From: Ganoderma boninense
Taxonomy: Eukaryota > Basidiomycota > Agaricomycetes > Polyporales > Polyporaceae
Direction of reading: 5' to 3'
Assembly (NCBI GenBank): GCA_002900995.3
Contig: CM035311.1
Coordinates: 2,232,001-2,296,000, forward strand
DNA length: 64,000 bases
The position numbers and the translations under genes were made by a program. Positions 12,257 to 23,578 of this stretch are shown piece by piece. The notes under the pieces are model-generated. The model did no database searches and was not told the DNA's origin. It saw only the letters and a program-made list of their open reading frames with translations. Positions within the stretch are counted from its first letter, which is position 1, and the number at the start of each line of letters is the position of its first letter.

Positions 12257-14170
12257 ATGATGAGAGACCTTCTGCTGTCTTCCGTGCTTCGTTTACGTGC
12301 CAAGGCGAAAAACGTGGTAAAGACCCAGGTCCGGAACCCATACCGGCGTCGGAAGAAGGGCATCAAGCTCACCCAAGATGAGCGACGCGCCAAGCAAGCG
12401 GCTCGGGACGCGAAGAAGATCAGTCTCACGGGCGCCCTCGACAACGTTCGCAAGATGATCATGGAGAGCGCTGCCGATCTCGCACAGCAGTTTCCTGAGC
12501 ACGACAAAGAATACTATTACCGGCTCATCATGCAGATGCCGGCCACCAAATCGAAACGCGGCATTTCAAAGTGGTGCGCGTTCTTGAGCATGGGCATGGA
12601 GAAGCACAATGAGAGTAAGGGAACACCGGCGTGTAATGATCTTTCCCAGACGGATGCTGATGTTTCTCACAGAACTCGCCACCGAACACGGAGAAGATGC
12701 CCATTGCGACCGCGTCACGAACCGTGGTGCTCTCCAGGAGATCTCCGACGCGTGGGCCGCGCTGAGTCCGGAACAGAAGACTGCCGTGACCGCTGACAAG
12801 GTCAAGGAGCTGGAGGAGAGGCGCGAAAATCGTCTGCAAGCCGTGCACAACACCAACATCGCGGCTTGCCATGATGCGCGCGCGACACTGAAGAACATCC
12901 AGACGGAGGTGAGTTCTTTACCTTTTCTTCGCGCCCGCGTCCTCGGTGCAAACCTTGTCGGACAGCTTGAGAACCTAAACAAGCGCACGGGCACCGCGAC
13001 CTTGTTGGTAACTACCCGGGGCACCATCGAGGCTTGTGGCGACCCGGCGACGCATTACACCGACCCTCGCGTGCCGCGCTTCATGGAGTCCGTGGTGGGT
13101 TTGACGCTCGAAGATCTTGCTCTACGCATGGAAGGCTATTGCGTCTCTGGTGTGCAAGGTATATTTGACATTTCCCTGATGTATCTGCAACAGTAAAATC
13201 TGATTAAGCTGTAGGAGTTGTAAGCAATCAGCAAGAGCGCACCCAGCTCCTGCGGAACCAGCTAGGCAGCCTGATTCTCGCGAAGCTCCGTAAGTTCCCC
13301 CCCCGCCCATGGTTGTGATACATATTTTAATAATGCCTACACATGCCAGAGGACACATCCCGTCGTGCAAACCGCGGAGAAGTCAAGCGCATGAATTACA
13401 TCAATTTCTCCGACGCGATCACTCGGAAGCACGGAATCGTCGCCGAGAATTGGACGACCAGGTTCGAGAACACCAGCGGCTTGTCGGGGCTGGAGGTGGA
13501 AATTGCGCTCCGTGCATGGCAGTCAGGCACTATGCGTTTCCGTGCATTAACGGACGAGGAGTGGCGCGCGTGGCTGGAAGGACGCTACAACCCCCAGGCC
13601 ACACAGTCCATGCCCGCTACGGACGCGGATGACCCCTCTCCTCTGAACCCTGCGCAATCCCCCGACGTCGCCAGCTCCGAGGTAGATCCGTCGGCGGCCA
13701 ACGCGCTTGCGGTCGACTCGGAGAACGTGCCTCCCACTGAGAACACGCCCCCTTCCGCGGAAAACGCTTCCCTCGCCGCCGAGAACACGCAGCCCGCAAT
13801 TCCCTCCAATCAGAGCGCGGAGGCAGTGGTTCCAGAGCAACGCGCCTCCACCGAGGCCGATGTGGCTGTGCCTGCTGCCAAGCGCGTTCGTACTGGGCCC
13901 ATGTCCGTCAGCTTTATCAACTCCGCAACTCCCGCCGCCGGGGAGTCCTTCAGCATCCCCAAAGCCACTCGGAAGAAACGCTCGGATGCGGGAGTCCCAC
14001 GAGGCCCGCGTAAGAAGCCTGCGGCTGGGACTTCTGAGAATGTCCCACCCGCGACATCCGCTGCCACGACGCCCGCTGCCACGCCGCCTGTGGCGAAGTC
14101 CTCAAAGTCCCGCGCTCGGCGGGGTAAGCAGCCGGCTGCCGCAGACAGCACTGCAACCCCGACCGCTTAG
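12257..14170 (+). CDS. HMG-box-like, AT-hook-like protein encoded inside the KDZ element
   Basis: Five exons join in phase to 560 codons: 12257-12614, 12673-12908, 12966-13158, 13215-13289 and 13350-14170. Around residues 95-165 the order KRGISKWCAFLSMGMEKHNE, then LQEISDAWAALSPEQK resembles an HMG box, a DNA-bending fold. A middle region (GTATLLVTTRG, then YCVSGVQG, then KHGIVAENW and ALTDEEWRAWL) resembles a domain I associate with basidiomycete HMG-box proteins, but I cannot name it. The C-terminus is rich in Pro, Ala, Ser and Thr, with basic patches such as PRGPRKKP that look like AT-hooks. It lies in the same orientation as the transposase and between the same arms, so it may be a transposition accessory factor; that is inference. 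The start is uncertain because an upstream exon may exist. Confidence 0.65.
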
Positions 14171-14660
14171 CCTTACCTCCCACCGGGTTTGTTGCTTTCA
14201 TCTCCTTCCCCCGTTTATGTCTCTCTGCGTAAAGTACAAAAATTGTCATTCATTATTGCAATACATTCATTATACCCAGTATTGTAAATTGAACGAGACC
14301 GGAGCAAAACAGCGCGGAGGAGAAGATAGTAAGCTCGCTGTCTCCGCAGCGAGCTTGAGCAGCGCGGGAGAGAGCGCGGGACACATGCAGGACGCGTGGG
14401 AAGGTAACGGCATGGTAGCGTAACCAAGGACGCCGTGTGAGTGCTACGCGCGCGCGCGCGTGTAACTCAGTGGAGGGAAGGAGGAGAAGATGGTGAGTTC
14501 ACCATAAGAGACAGCGAGGTCGGTTGCGAGCTCGGATAGGTGCAGGCAAGGTGCAGGGCGCGCGCGAGGTGCGCGTGGCGGAACACCGGGATGGCGCTGA
14601 CAGGCTGCCGTGTTGCTGCCACGTGACCGCGAACATACGAGCAGAGACAAATGAGAACTC
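14171..14660. other. KDZ internal subterminal DNA, no gene
   Basis: This 490-bp stretch follows the HMG-like gene and precedes the matching right arm. It holds AGCTCGCTGT/ACAGCGAGCT hairpin halves near 14332-14356 and a GCGCGCGCGCG run near 14449-14459. The sequence resembles the left-arm modules only loosely, so it is probably a diverged subterminal module. Confidence 0.5.
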
Positions 14661-15909
14661 ACCGCGATCGGAGCATGCAGGAAACATCTGCACGGCGAAA
14701 GAACGGAGTCAAACGGCGGAGGGAAGGGAAAGACAGCGAGCTCGCTGTGGGGGACAGTGAGCTCGGGTGGCGCGGGGCAAAGAGCGCACGGGGCGCGGAA
14801 GAACAGGCGGGGGCGGAGGTACAGGCACAGGCGGAGGACAGCCGAGGCCGCTGACATAAGAGATGTCAGTTGATGCCCAGGATGCCGTGTGGCTGCGACC
14901 ACGCACGCCAGAAAACATACGAGAACGCATGAGAGCTCATGAAAACATATGAATGGAGGCGTGAGGAGGGCTTACCGTGGCCAGGGGACGCAGGGACCAT
15001 CCCTACGGCGAAAGAACGGGACGAATCGGCGGAGGGGAGGGGGACATAGCGAGCTCGCTGTCCCCAACAGCGAGCTCGGGTGGCGCGAGCTGAGGAGAGC
15101 GCGATAGGTGTGGGGCGGGGGAACAGGCGCCAGCGGGAAGGCAGGGGTATAGCCGAGCGGGGGCGCTGACATCTGACAGATGTCAGACGGGCTTGATGCC
15201 GAACATGCCGGTGGCTGCCACACGCGCCCCAGAACATACGGCAACATACGGCAACATACGGAGAGGAGCGGGAGGAGTACTTACCGTACCAGGAAGGACC
15301 AGGAGTTATTCGCACTGCTATTCGCACTGAGGGAGAATAGCAGCTTCGAGCTCCCTTAGCTTGACAGACGCGATCACGCTGTCAAGTTATTGTATCTAGA
15401 ATGATGGGAGGATCAGGTGGCCCATTTACTGGCCCCTAGAGCGACCAAAGGTACCTGTATGTATATGTTAGTATACCATATTACACTAGCACATTAGGCG
15501 CGTTAGAAGCGCCTTGAAAACACAATCAGAACACACCTAAGATCATGAAAAACGGTCCAAAACTGAGGGAGATATGGCAAGGGGAAGGTGCCCAGGTGCA
15601 GGCACCCAAGCACCTTCCATATTGGGCAGTGGCAGGGCAGGAGGAGCCCGGGTGGCTGATGGGAGGTGAGTATTGATGGGGGAAGCCCCGGAGTGATGGC
15701 AGATAAGCCCCCGGGGCCTTATCTAAGCTGATAAGCAAAAAAGCGCCAGCCCGGGCACTGATAACAGGCCCTCTGGAGGCTGCCTACTATATTAGGGAAC
15801 TCCGGGCATTATCCCGGGGCTTCGTATTACATTACAAGCATAGTTGGTTTATATTGCATTGCAGTGCCAGGCTATCTCCGGTAAATAATACATTATCCTT
15901 ACCACAGCT
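14661..15909 (-). repeat. Right terminal inverted-repeat arm of the KDZ element (uninterrupted)
   Basis: This arm is the reverse complement of the left arm without its two insertions, and so records both empty sites (near 15419-15428 and near 15674-15680). It alone has a small tandem duplication of CTATTCGCACT near 15305-15330. It carries two hairpins (15051-15077 and 15166-15186). Confidence 0.85.
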
Positions 15910-16435
15910 TGTGGTAAAAGGGGGGGGGCGAGGACGCTGGAGCTAAACGGGAACCAAATGAAAAGGGGACAACACACCCGTAAGGCTTTCGCTACCTCCG
16001 GGACGAGTGCACTATCAGAAGAAGGCGCAATAGTGGGTGAACGGTATGGAGAGGTCGGAGACTTCGTAAACGTCGAGAGTCCATGCACGGACTACCAGGG
16101 CGGTCTCGTATATGCTACACTTGCGCGGGTGAGAGTGAGAGTGAGTGAGCAGATGGTCGCTGTCGAGTCGGTGTCGGCCAGGGGAGGAATTCGCTATCCT
16201 TCCGTCGAGTCAGATTGTAAGTGTGGGGTGCCAAAAGCTGCATAATCATGGGGAAAAATGGGTATATATACAGGAGCGGGACGGGACCCGCGTGGGCCGA
16301 CCTTCTACTACTACTACTACTCGAAAATGTCCTCCTCCACTAGAATCACAAGCTCCTCCCGGAGTCCCGCAGGCTCCGTAAGCCTCGACTTGTGCGCCAC
16401 CGGTCCATGAGCTAGCTGGGCCTCGTGCGGTGGAT
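15910..16435. other. Unclassified DNA between the KDZ element and the gypsy LTR
   Basis: No gene is seen. The stretch starts with TGTGGTAAAA, which echoes the KDZ tip, then a run of nine G. A TATATATA stretch (16263-16270) and a (CTA)5 microsatellite (about 16305-16319) are present. It may be the remnant of a promoter or of another element. Confidence 0.4.
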
Positions 16436-16895
16436 TGTTACGACTGGCTGTCGAGTAAGATCAGGGAGGAGGCTTATGAGACGAGCAAGGGCGTCGACGA
16501 GCACTTGTGCAGCGAGAGCGGAGCAGGGCTTGACAGTCAGGCTGGAGACAAGATGTATTGAGCAAGTAACTAACGAGCAAGAATACAGCGAGGCTTACCT
16601 GGAGACAAGAGGTCGAAACTGAGGTCTCCAGGTAGCGAAGTACAGGTCTTATATACATAGAACGGACAATGGGAACTGGGGACAATAGGTAACTATGGAC
16701 ATGGGAACCAATGGAAGAACAATGGTATGTAGTACAATGACGACGGGAACAATGGATAACAGGAGTTATTGTACTGCGAGAACAAGGGACGGGTTTGCTA
16801 AACAATGGAGGACAATAAGGACAACGCGGGAGGCAAACAGTCCGAAAAGGGAAAGAGAGACGCCGGGGTAGGCGCCGAGCGTGCCGTTCATGACA
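16436..16895 (-). repeat. 3' LTR of the gypsy element
   Basis: 460 bp, identical to 22432-22891 except for five C/T differences, all in CpG/TpG context. It contains a TATATAAG box on the minus strand (16648-16655), the likely element promoter position. Confidence 0.93.
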
Positions 16896-16921
16896 ATACC
16901 CCCCTCCTAAGGATCGTGTCC

Positions 16922-18226
16922 TCACGATCGAGTCTTCTTGTTGAGGGAGCTAGGAGCGTCGGGATGTGTCGAATGAAACTTTTGCAGCACTTTTGGCGCA
17001 TTTGCTAGATCTGACATGTCTTCCCAGCTATCGTGTTCAGGGCCCCAGCCCTTACAGTGAACAAGATACTGCAGTTTCTTCCACCGTCCATACCGACACA
17101 ACTCTAACACTTCCTCTACTTCGTACTCTTCCTCTCCTTCCACTTCAAGAGCTGCGGGCTCAGGGGGATGTCGTCCAGGAAGTTGGCTCTCTTTATGTGG
17201 GTGCAGGAGCGTCACGTGGAACACTGGGTGGAGTCCCATGTCTTTGGGGAGCTTGAGCTTGTAAGCCAAGTTGCCCACCTTGCGCTTGACAGGGTACGGG
17301 CCAGCATACTGGTCCACCAGTTTCCGAGAGACTCCTGGGACACGGAAGTTCCTCGTGTCGAGCCACACCTTCTGACCCTCCTTGAACTCTGGGGCAGTGG
17401 AGACGTAGCAATTGTAGTATTCCTTCATCCGCTCTGCTGCCAGGGTTAAGGCTGAGGTCGCATCCTCCCTTGCCTGTCGCAACTCCTCTCTTCGTTCATC
17501 CGCCGTAGGCACCGTGGTGGATAGCATTGGAACGTGGAACTGAGGTTCATAGCCGTACATGAGGTAAAACGGCGAGTACCCTGTGGATGAATGTACGCGC
17601 GAGTTGAAGCAGTATTCTGCCGTTGGCAGCCACTTGACCCAGTCATCGTGGCGCCTTGAGCAGTACATCCGCAGGTACGCCTCTATCTCCTGGTTCCATC
17701 ACTCTGATTGTCTATCCGTCTGCGGGTGGTAGGCTGTAGACAATGCGCTTTCTATATCGAGGCCTTTAAGGATCACACAGAAGAGCTTGCTAGAGAACTG
17801 GGGCCCCCGATCAGAGATGATCTTTCGTGGGAGTCTATGTAGACAGAACTATTCTCTAATGAAGTTGTCTGCAGTCCCTTCTGTATTGATCTCCTCGGTG
17901 CATAGAATAAGGTGAATCATCTTTCCATGCCAATCAGCAATAAGCTGGAGTGCATTGTATCCGTCCACCTCTGGCAGTCCAGTGATGAAGTCACAGGTAA
18001 CTACTTGGCCTGGGCCATCCGGGATTTCGTTGGGTTGAAGAGGACCGTGTGGCTTTGCATGTGAAGTCTTGCCATGGCGACAAGTGTCGCAGGTCTCAAT
18101 GTAATCCTTAATGAACTTTGCCATGGCCGGCCACCAGTAGTTCCGTGTGACCAATTCCACCGTCTTTGCCTGGCAAGGGTATCCAGCAGGTGGAAAGTTG
18201 TGGTGAATGTGCACTATCTCTGCTCA
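16922..18226 (-). pseudogene. Gypsy integrase with C-terminal chromodomain, broken
   Basis: Reading on the minus strand from 18226, the H2C2 zinc-binding region (HIHHNFPPAG, then CDTCRHGK) is followed by the catalytic core (VTCDFITGLP, then IISDRGPQFSS) and the integrase C-terminus. A chromodomain ends the frame (LQYLVHCKGWGPEHDSWE, 16922 to about 17100). Chromodomains of this group direct insertion to heterochromatin. In-frame stops at 18224-18226, 17846-17848 and 17699-17701 break it. The first and third are TGA where the family usually has arginine, which fits CGA to TGA change. No frameshift is needed to follow the whole domain. Confidence 0.85.
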
Positions 18227-19942
18227 GAGTGCGCTGTCTTTGGGGACATAAACTTGGCCATGGTAGAGCAGCAGGCCTTGTTCTGTGTTCCAGTCCACCA
18301 AATCGTTCTGTAGACGTGCTGGCCCTAGCTTATCGAGCTTGCTGAGTGCCTCTGCAACCTCCTGCTCACGCTCTCCACATTCTTGGATGTGGCGGAGCAG
18401 TGCCTTTTCTGGTACTACAGACATGTGCCCTCTCTTAGCTGCCAGTACTCGGAAGCGATCGGGTTGCAACATGACTCAGTTCAGGTTGTCATCAGCATCA
18501 TCCTTCTGGTGATCAGGCCTGCGCGACAGCGCGTCTGCCCTACCATTGGAGGTGCCTGGCTTGTGTGCAATGACAAAGTCGAACCGTGACAGGTAGAGAG
18601 CCCATCGTGCCTGCCTGCGTGTGAGGTTTTGTGCGGCCTTCCAGTACTCGAGGTTCTTGTGGTCCGACTGGATCTCGAACACACTGGGAAGACCCTCGAG
18701 GTAGTGGCGCCAGGCCTGCAGGGCACAGATGATAGCGAGCATCTCCTTGTCGTAGATCTCGTAGTTGCGTTCTGCATCGCTCATTGACTCAGAGTGGAAA
18801 GCCACAGGGTGCCATTTGCCATCCTCCCCCTCCTGAGACAGAACCGCACCGGTAGCATACCCAGATGCATCGACTTCAATGCGGGTTTTGCGGTCTGGGT
18901 CATACATGCTCAGGACAGGGCTTTCAGTGAAACGACATTTGAGCTCATCAAATGCTGATTGCTCTTCGGCACCCCATTGCCAGGGAGCGTTACCCATGAG
19001 ACGGTCAAGGGGTTTGCATACTGCGCTGAAGTCCTTAATGAACCACCTGTAGAAATTCGCGAAACCGCGGAACTTCCGTACATCTGAGGCATTCTGAGGG
19101 ACAGGCCATTCTGCGATACCCCTGACCTTCACTGGGTCTATCTCCACACAGTTCTCCAAGACGAGCACACCTAGGTACTCAACCTTAGGCTGTTCAAATT
19201 TGCACTTCTCTGGCTTGTGTTCCTCGATGTCGTTGGTGAATATGAGGATGTCGTCGAGGTAGATAGTGATTTTGCCGAGTATGATGAGGTCTTTGAAGAT
19301 GTCGTTCATGAGCACAGAGAATGTACTGGGTGAGTTAGCCAGTCCAAAGTACATCATGTTCAGTTCGAACAGCCCGCAATTGGTAACAAAGGCAGCCTTC
19401 TATTCATCACCGGTCTTAATCCGCACATTGTTGTACCCCCAACGGATGTCAAGCTTTGTAAAGTACTTGGCCCTCTTGAGTTGATCCATCAAGTCCGACA
19501 CCAACAGCAGTGGGTATCGGTTCTTAATGGTGATGTCGTTCAATCGCCGGTAGTCCTGTACAGGACGTAGGCTGCCGTCCTTCTTTTTAACGAAGAAGAA
19601 CGGTGATGACATCGGTGACTTCGACTCTTGAATATAACCTTTGGCCAAGTTCTCACTAAGGAACTTGTCAAGCTCGACCTGCTCGCTGGGAGACAGGGGG
19701 TACACCTTGGAATGGAACATCCTAGCATCTGGTACGAGTTCTATAGCGTGGTCGTAGGGTCCGTGCTCAGGCAGGCATTCAGACGCCTCTTTCGAGAACA
19801 CACGTAGATACTCATGGTACTGGGGAGGTACAATCTCTTCGACAGGACGGACTTCCTTCTTCTGGTACTCTTGTTCAGCGAGCTGTTGAGAATACGTGTA
19901 GCTCGCCGACACAAAGATTTGAGGGGTACCTCGAAGGTCCAT
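18227..19942 (-). pseudogene. Gypsy reverse transcriptase and RNase H, broken
   Basis: The minus-strand frame shows RT blocks ([35 protein letters not shown], then YLDDILIF, the catalytic YxDD motif) and RNase H (VDASGYATGAVLSQ, then YDKEMLAI, then SDHKNLEY). A TAG interrupts between the GDE and KAAF segments at about 19399, where a tryptophan is usual. Another stop (TGA, about 18475) separates RNase H from the integrase zinc region. Together these enzymes would copy element RNA to DNA in virus-like particles. Confidence 0.88.
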
Positions 19943-20477
19943 CTTCCAGTGCGTTGAGAAGAGACTCCTCCGTGCCGTCCCATTCTGGCAGAAAACCTGG
20001 TGGTGGAGGCCTATCTTCCTCCTCCTCCTCGACCATTATGGCCGTGCATATCCTACCCATCATCTTTGCCTTCCGCACCCGCCGAGAGCCATTGCGCGCC
20101 GTAAGCCGTACCTCCATATCACGCACTTTGGTCTCAACAGGTTTGGATGCCTTCCGATGAGCTGGACATGCCTCTGGACATCTCAATAGTTGCAGCGAGC
20201 CATGTTCCCAATCTACTTCAGGGTTGTGCTTGCGCAGCCAGTCCAGGCCAATGATCACATCCTCTTCTCCTATGTCTGTCACCACAAACACCACCTTCTC
20301 CTGGTGGTCTCCAATCGCCATATCCAACACAGCGACCTCCGTGATTGTTCCATCATGGTTCTCAGTACCATCTATGTTGTACAGAGGAATTGGCCTCACC
20401 AGTTTCCTCGTCGTAACCTGGTTCCTTTCTACGAACCATCTATGTAAAAACTTGGTAGTAGCTCCACTATCTACCAT
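19875..20477 (-). pseudogene. Gypsy aspartic protease segment
   Basis: The retropepsin-type active site DSGATTKFL appears near the start of this frame, followed by the flap-side motif DVIIGLDWL. It belongs to the same broken gag-pol reading region, in a frame offset from the RT. It would cleave the gag-pol polyprotein. Confidence 0.8.
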
Positions 20478-20752
20478 TGCTACTATGTCCTTATGTCGCT
20501 GCTTGCCGATTAACCGTACCGATATATGAAAGTGCTGACCACTGTGATTTACTTCATATACAAATGCGGAACTCAGTACAGAAAATCGACTATTACTACA
20601 AGAGCCGGCATGTGCAGCATCCAGTGCGGCTCTAATCAGAAACCCTCCTTCTTCTCAGCAGTTGTAAGGGCGCAATCTTCTCCTCCATCGCCTTGAGCTG
20701 GGCCTGAAGAGCCGCTACTTCCATGGTTGCAGTGGATGAGGAAGCAGCTTGC

Positions 20753-22031
20753 TGACTCTTCAACCATGGACAGTGCAATGTCCAGGCTGGCCACAGATGT
20801 AGCAGTTTCCTGGAAACCGCTTCTTCCTGGTAGCAGCTGCCTTCTCCCCCTTCTTCTTCTACCCAAACGCCTTCGGCTGTTCTTTCTCCCTAGTGACGAG
20901 GGCCTGGTCAAGTGACAGCGCCACCTTCTGAATCTTTGTGAGGTCAGAGATGTCGTGAGCACTGGTGGCGAGGACATTCCGGAGCCTGGGAGGCAGGCCA
21001 GAGCAATAGTGTTCGTGTTTGTCCTCGTCGCCAAAGCCGGTTCGAGCCACAGCTGCATTAAACTGTGCCGTATACTCCTGGACAGTGCCAACCTTGCGAT
21101 ACGCCTTGCAAAGCTTGACAAGTTCAGCAATGGCAGCCTCCTTGTCGTCAGCTGCGCAGAAGTGATCATTGAAGGCCGTGCTGAATGCGCCATAGTCTGC
21201 CCAAGGGCTAGTTCCACCGGCGAGTTTTACAATGTGGGGACCAGCCCAGGCTGCCGCTCCTTCCGTGAGTTTACTGAGAATGGTCATCCATATGACGTCA
21301 CTAGGCGTGCCAACCACTACCGCCGTAAGAGTGTTGTAGTAGATCTGAGCAGCGGACACAAAGCGGAGACCATCCTGTGCAGACTTTCCATCGTATTCAC
21401 GTGGGGCGATTTGGGAGAGGAGCTTGGAGGTGTCAAACACCGGTGCAGGGGCAGGAGTAGTCATGGTGGGTGCGGGAGGAGGATTGGGTGCAGGGGGAGG
21501 ATTGGATGAGGATGACGATTGTGGGGTGTTGAAACTGGTAGCTTTCGGCTTCAGTTCCTTCTTTACTTCAGGCTTCTCTTCTGCCTTAGAAGTCGACGCA
21601 ATGGGTGATGAGGGGTTTGAGCTTCGTCGTTGTCCGAGACGTTCAGTAATGAGTGCAATAGTTTTGTCAAGAGCGGGGGAACCTGTGGATTGACTGGGGG
21701 TGGTGGTCCCACTGGGTACACGACTGGGGGCACGGCTGGGGGGCCGGGTGCCGGGGCGACTTCGTGCAGCAGCAACAGCTGCCCGTGTGGGCCTTGTGGA
21801 GGGGGCCGGCGGTGGCTGAGCGAGTCGGTCTAAGATCACCTGTTGTTGGTCAGGGTGTGGCCAGACAAAGGGGTGGAATGGAGCCCACTGGGTGGGTGTC
21901 CAGTCAAAGGTGAAGTCGCGGTGTGGGCAGGGCTGGTGGTCGCAAACAAACCACTGTTGTTCAGTGGTGTTCCAGTGCTGGTCTTCAACCGCGGTGCTGT
22001 GAAATGCATGTGGCCTTTGACTGCAAGCCAC
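20753..22031 (-). pseudogene. Gypsy gag with damaged zinc knuckle
   Basis: The frame from about 22031 to 20859 encodes a Pro-rich N-terminus and a helical capsid-like region (YDGKSAQDGLRFVSAAQIYY, then FNDHFCAAD, then EYTAQFNAA). A TAG at 20859 stops it just before a CCHC-type knuckle. The knuckle reads C-Y-I-C-G-Q-P-G-H followed by four residues and then G where the last Cys is expected, and a TGA comes next. No ATG in good position was found at the 5' end. The product would coat element RNA. Confidence 0.75.
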
Positions 22032-22431
22032 GGTGAGGGGAGTGGAGGTAGCTCGCTTCCTATCCCAGGAATAGAAACGGCAGGTGCACGATCTGACACT
22101 GTCTGCTCAGCCTCCTCGGCCTATTGCTGTGTCTTAGCCCAAGGGACACGGGCCCAAGGGTGTTCTGCCTTGGCTTTGTTTCGCCGCCTTTCTCTAGCCT
22201 CCCACGCCATGAGGCAGACCACTTCTGTCAATACCAGAGTCTCGTGTTAGGAGCTTTCCGCGTACTGTACCACTGAGAGTGGCAAGCCTCAGGTTGCGCC
22301 GAGACCATGTCCAATGGTGTGTAGAGCGCGCACTACACTAGGCCAACACAGAGGATCTAAGTGCGTACCGTACGAGAAGAAAAGAAATGTGTGTGGAGTA
22401 CGCCGGTGCTCGTGTAGAAGTTTCGACCTAA

Positions 22432-22891
22432 TGTTACGACTGGCTGTCGAGTAAGATCAGGGAGGAGGCTTACGAGACGAGCAAGGGCGTCGACGAGCAC
22501 TTGTGCAGCGAGAGTGGAGCAGGGCTCGACAGTCAGGCTGGAGACAAGATGTATTGAGCAAGTAACTAACGAGCAAGAATACAGCGAGGCTTACCTGGAG
22601 ACAAGAGGTCGAAACTGAGGTCTCCAGGTAGCGAAGTACAGGTCTTATATACATAGAACGGACAATGGGAACTGGGGACAATAGGTAACTATGGACATGG
22701 GAACCAATGGAAGAACAATGGTATGTAGTACAATGACGACGGGAACAATGGATAACAGGAGTTATTGTACTGCGAGAACAAGGGACGGGTTTGCTAAACA
22801 ACGGAGGACAATAAGGACAACGTGGGAGGCAAACAGTCCGAAAAGGGAAAGAGAGACGCCGGGGTAGGCGCCGAGCGTGCCGTTCATGACA
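22432..22891 (-). repeat. 5' LTR of the gypsy element
   Basis: 460 bp, the partner of 16436-16895. At all five differing sites this copy keeps CpG in four and has TpG in one or two by comparison, so both LTRs have lost CpGs since insertion. Confidence 0.93.
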
Positions 22892-23578
22892 CGGATCGAC
22901 GCGTATAGGTCGCGGAGGCTGCATCTTGAGTGCTTGAGTGCGACGTGTTGCGATACAATCACGTGTACACGTCGGGCGCTCGAGGACCAGTCGACGAAAA
23001 CTAGGGGACAAGTCGTGGTCTTGAATGGGGGTCTGTCCCCCTCGATCCTCCTGTTACAGGTGGCGGAGACTACGCGCGAGGGATGAACTCGGAAACTTTG
23101 GGGAGTGCGGAGTCAGCGGACCACCAAGAAACTAAAGGAGGCCTCGGATGGTGGCTTTGGGGGCATGCATTTGGAACGGGGGAGGGGGGGCGCGGGTCGA
23201 GTGTCTTCCGAGGGTGCGGACTCCTCGGTGCAAAAAGTGGGGGTGTTTTGGGGGTTTCGGAGCATGGAGAGGCACCGGGCCTATCAGCACGCGGGCCACA
23301 GCGTCGATGTCATGTACTTCTGTATCATCATGTTGCATTTTTTATTAGACTACTGTGTACTACAAGCGTAAATGTGATGTGCTATGAGTCTGTTTACTGT
23401 TGGATGGGCATGCACCTGTGAATACCCTTCAAAATACCCTTGACCCCCCAGACCCTCTATCCTGTGCCTGATACACCCCTACCCCTGTACACCCGGGGGT
23501 TGAAGGGTAGGGGTTTGGGGGGTAAGGGTAGAGGGTGTCGTGCTGGACACCCGGGGGTTACCCCTTGCCATTCCCTAG
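22892..23578. other. GC-rich flank, no recognisable gene, ending in C-rich repeats
   Basis: 22892-23390 is CpG-containing DNA with overlapping short frames but no protein I recognise. From about 23410 the sequence changes to CCCTACCCTTACCCC-like runs. The end (about 23480-23579) is repeated inverted at about 24077-24180. Confidence 0.4.

Larger units (their letters stand above)
2208..15909 (+). mobile_element. KDZ (Kyakuja-Dileera-Zisupton) DNA transposon, 13.7 kb, with long terminal inverted repeats
   Basis: The sequence that starts AGCTGTGGTAAGGATAATG at 2208 returns inverted at the right end, finishing at 15909. The inverted arms match for about 1.25 kb once two insertions in the left arm are removed. 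Between the arms lie a KDZ transposase gene (7341-10782) and a second gene for an HMG-box-like protein (12257-14170), both on the plus strand. Inside the arms are hairpin-bearing subterminal modules. The outer boundary is ambiguous by a few bases because AGCT is its own complement; a 4-bp AGCT target duplication is possible but unproven. Where the arms differ near the tips (for example ACTGG against ACCGG), the left copy has TpG and the right copy CpG. The near-identical arms and unbroken transposase suggest a fairly recent arrival. Confidence 0.85.
16436..22891 (-). mobile_element. Ty3/gypsy LTR retrotransposon with chromodomain, inactive
   Basis: Two direct LTRs of 460 bp each (16436-16895 and 22432-22891) flank a minus-strand gag-protease-RT-RNase H-integrase-chromodomain order, the arrangement of the chromovirus branch of Ty3/gypsy. 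Read on the minus strand the LTRs begin TGTCATGAACGG and end with GTAACA. The flanks are TGGAT on the left and CGGAT on the right, a 5-bp duplication with one mismatch. A polypurine tract (AGGAGGGGGG on the minus strand, about 16899-16910) lies next to the 3' LTR. The bases inside the 5' LTR read TTAGGTCGAAAC, not the usual TGG of a tRNA-primed start, so the primer is unclear. Several in-frame stops show the copy is dead, although the LTRs differ at only five positions. Confidence 0.92.
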
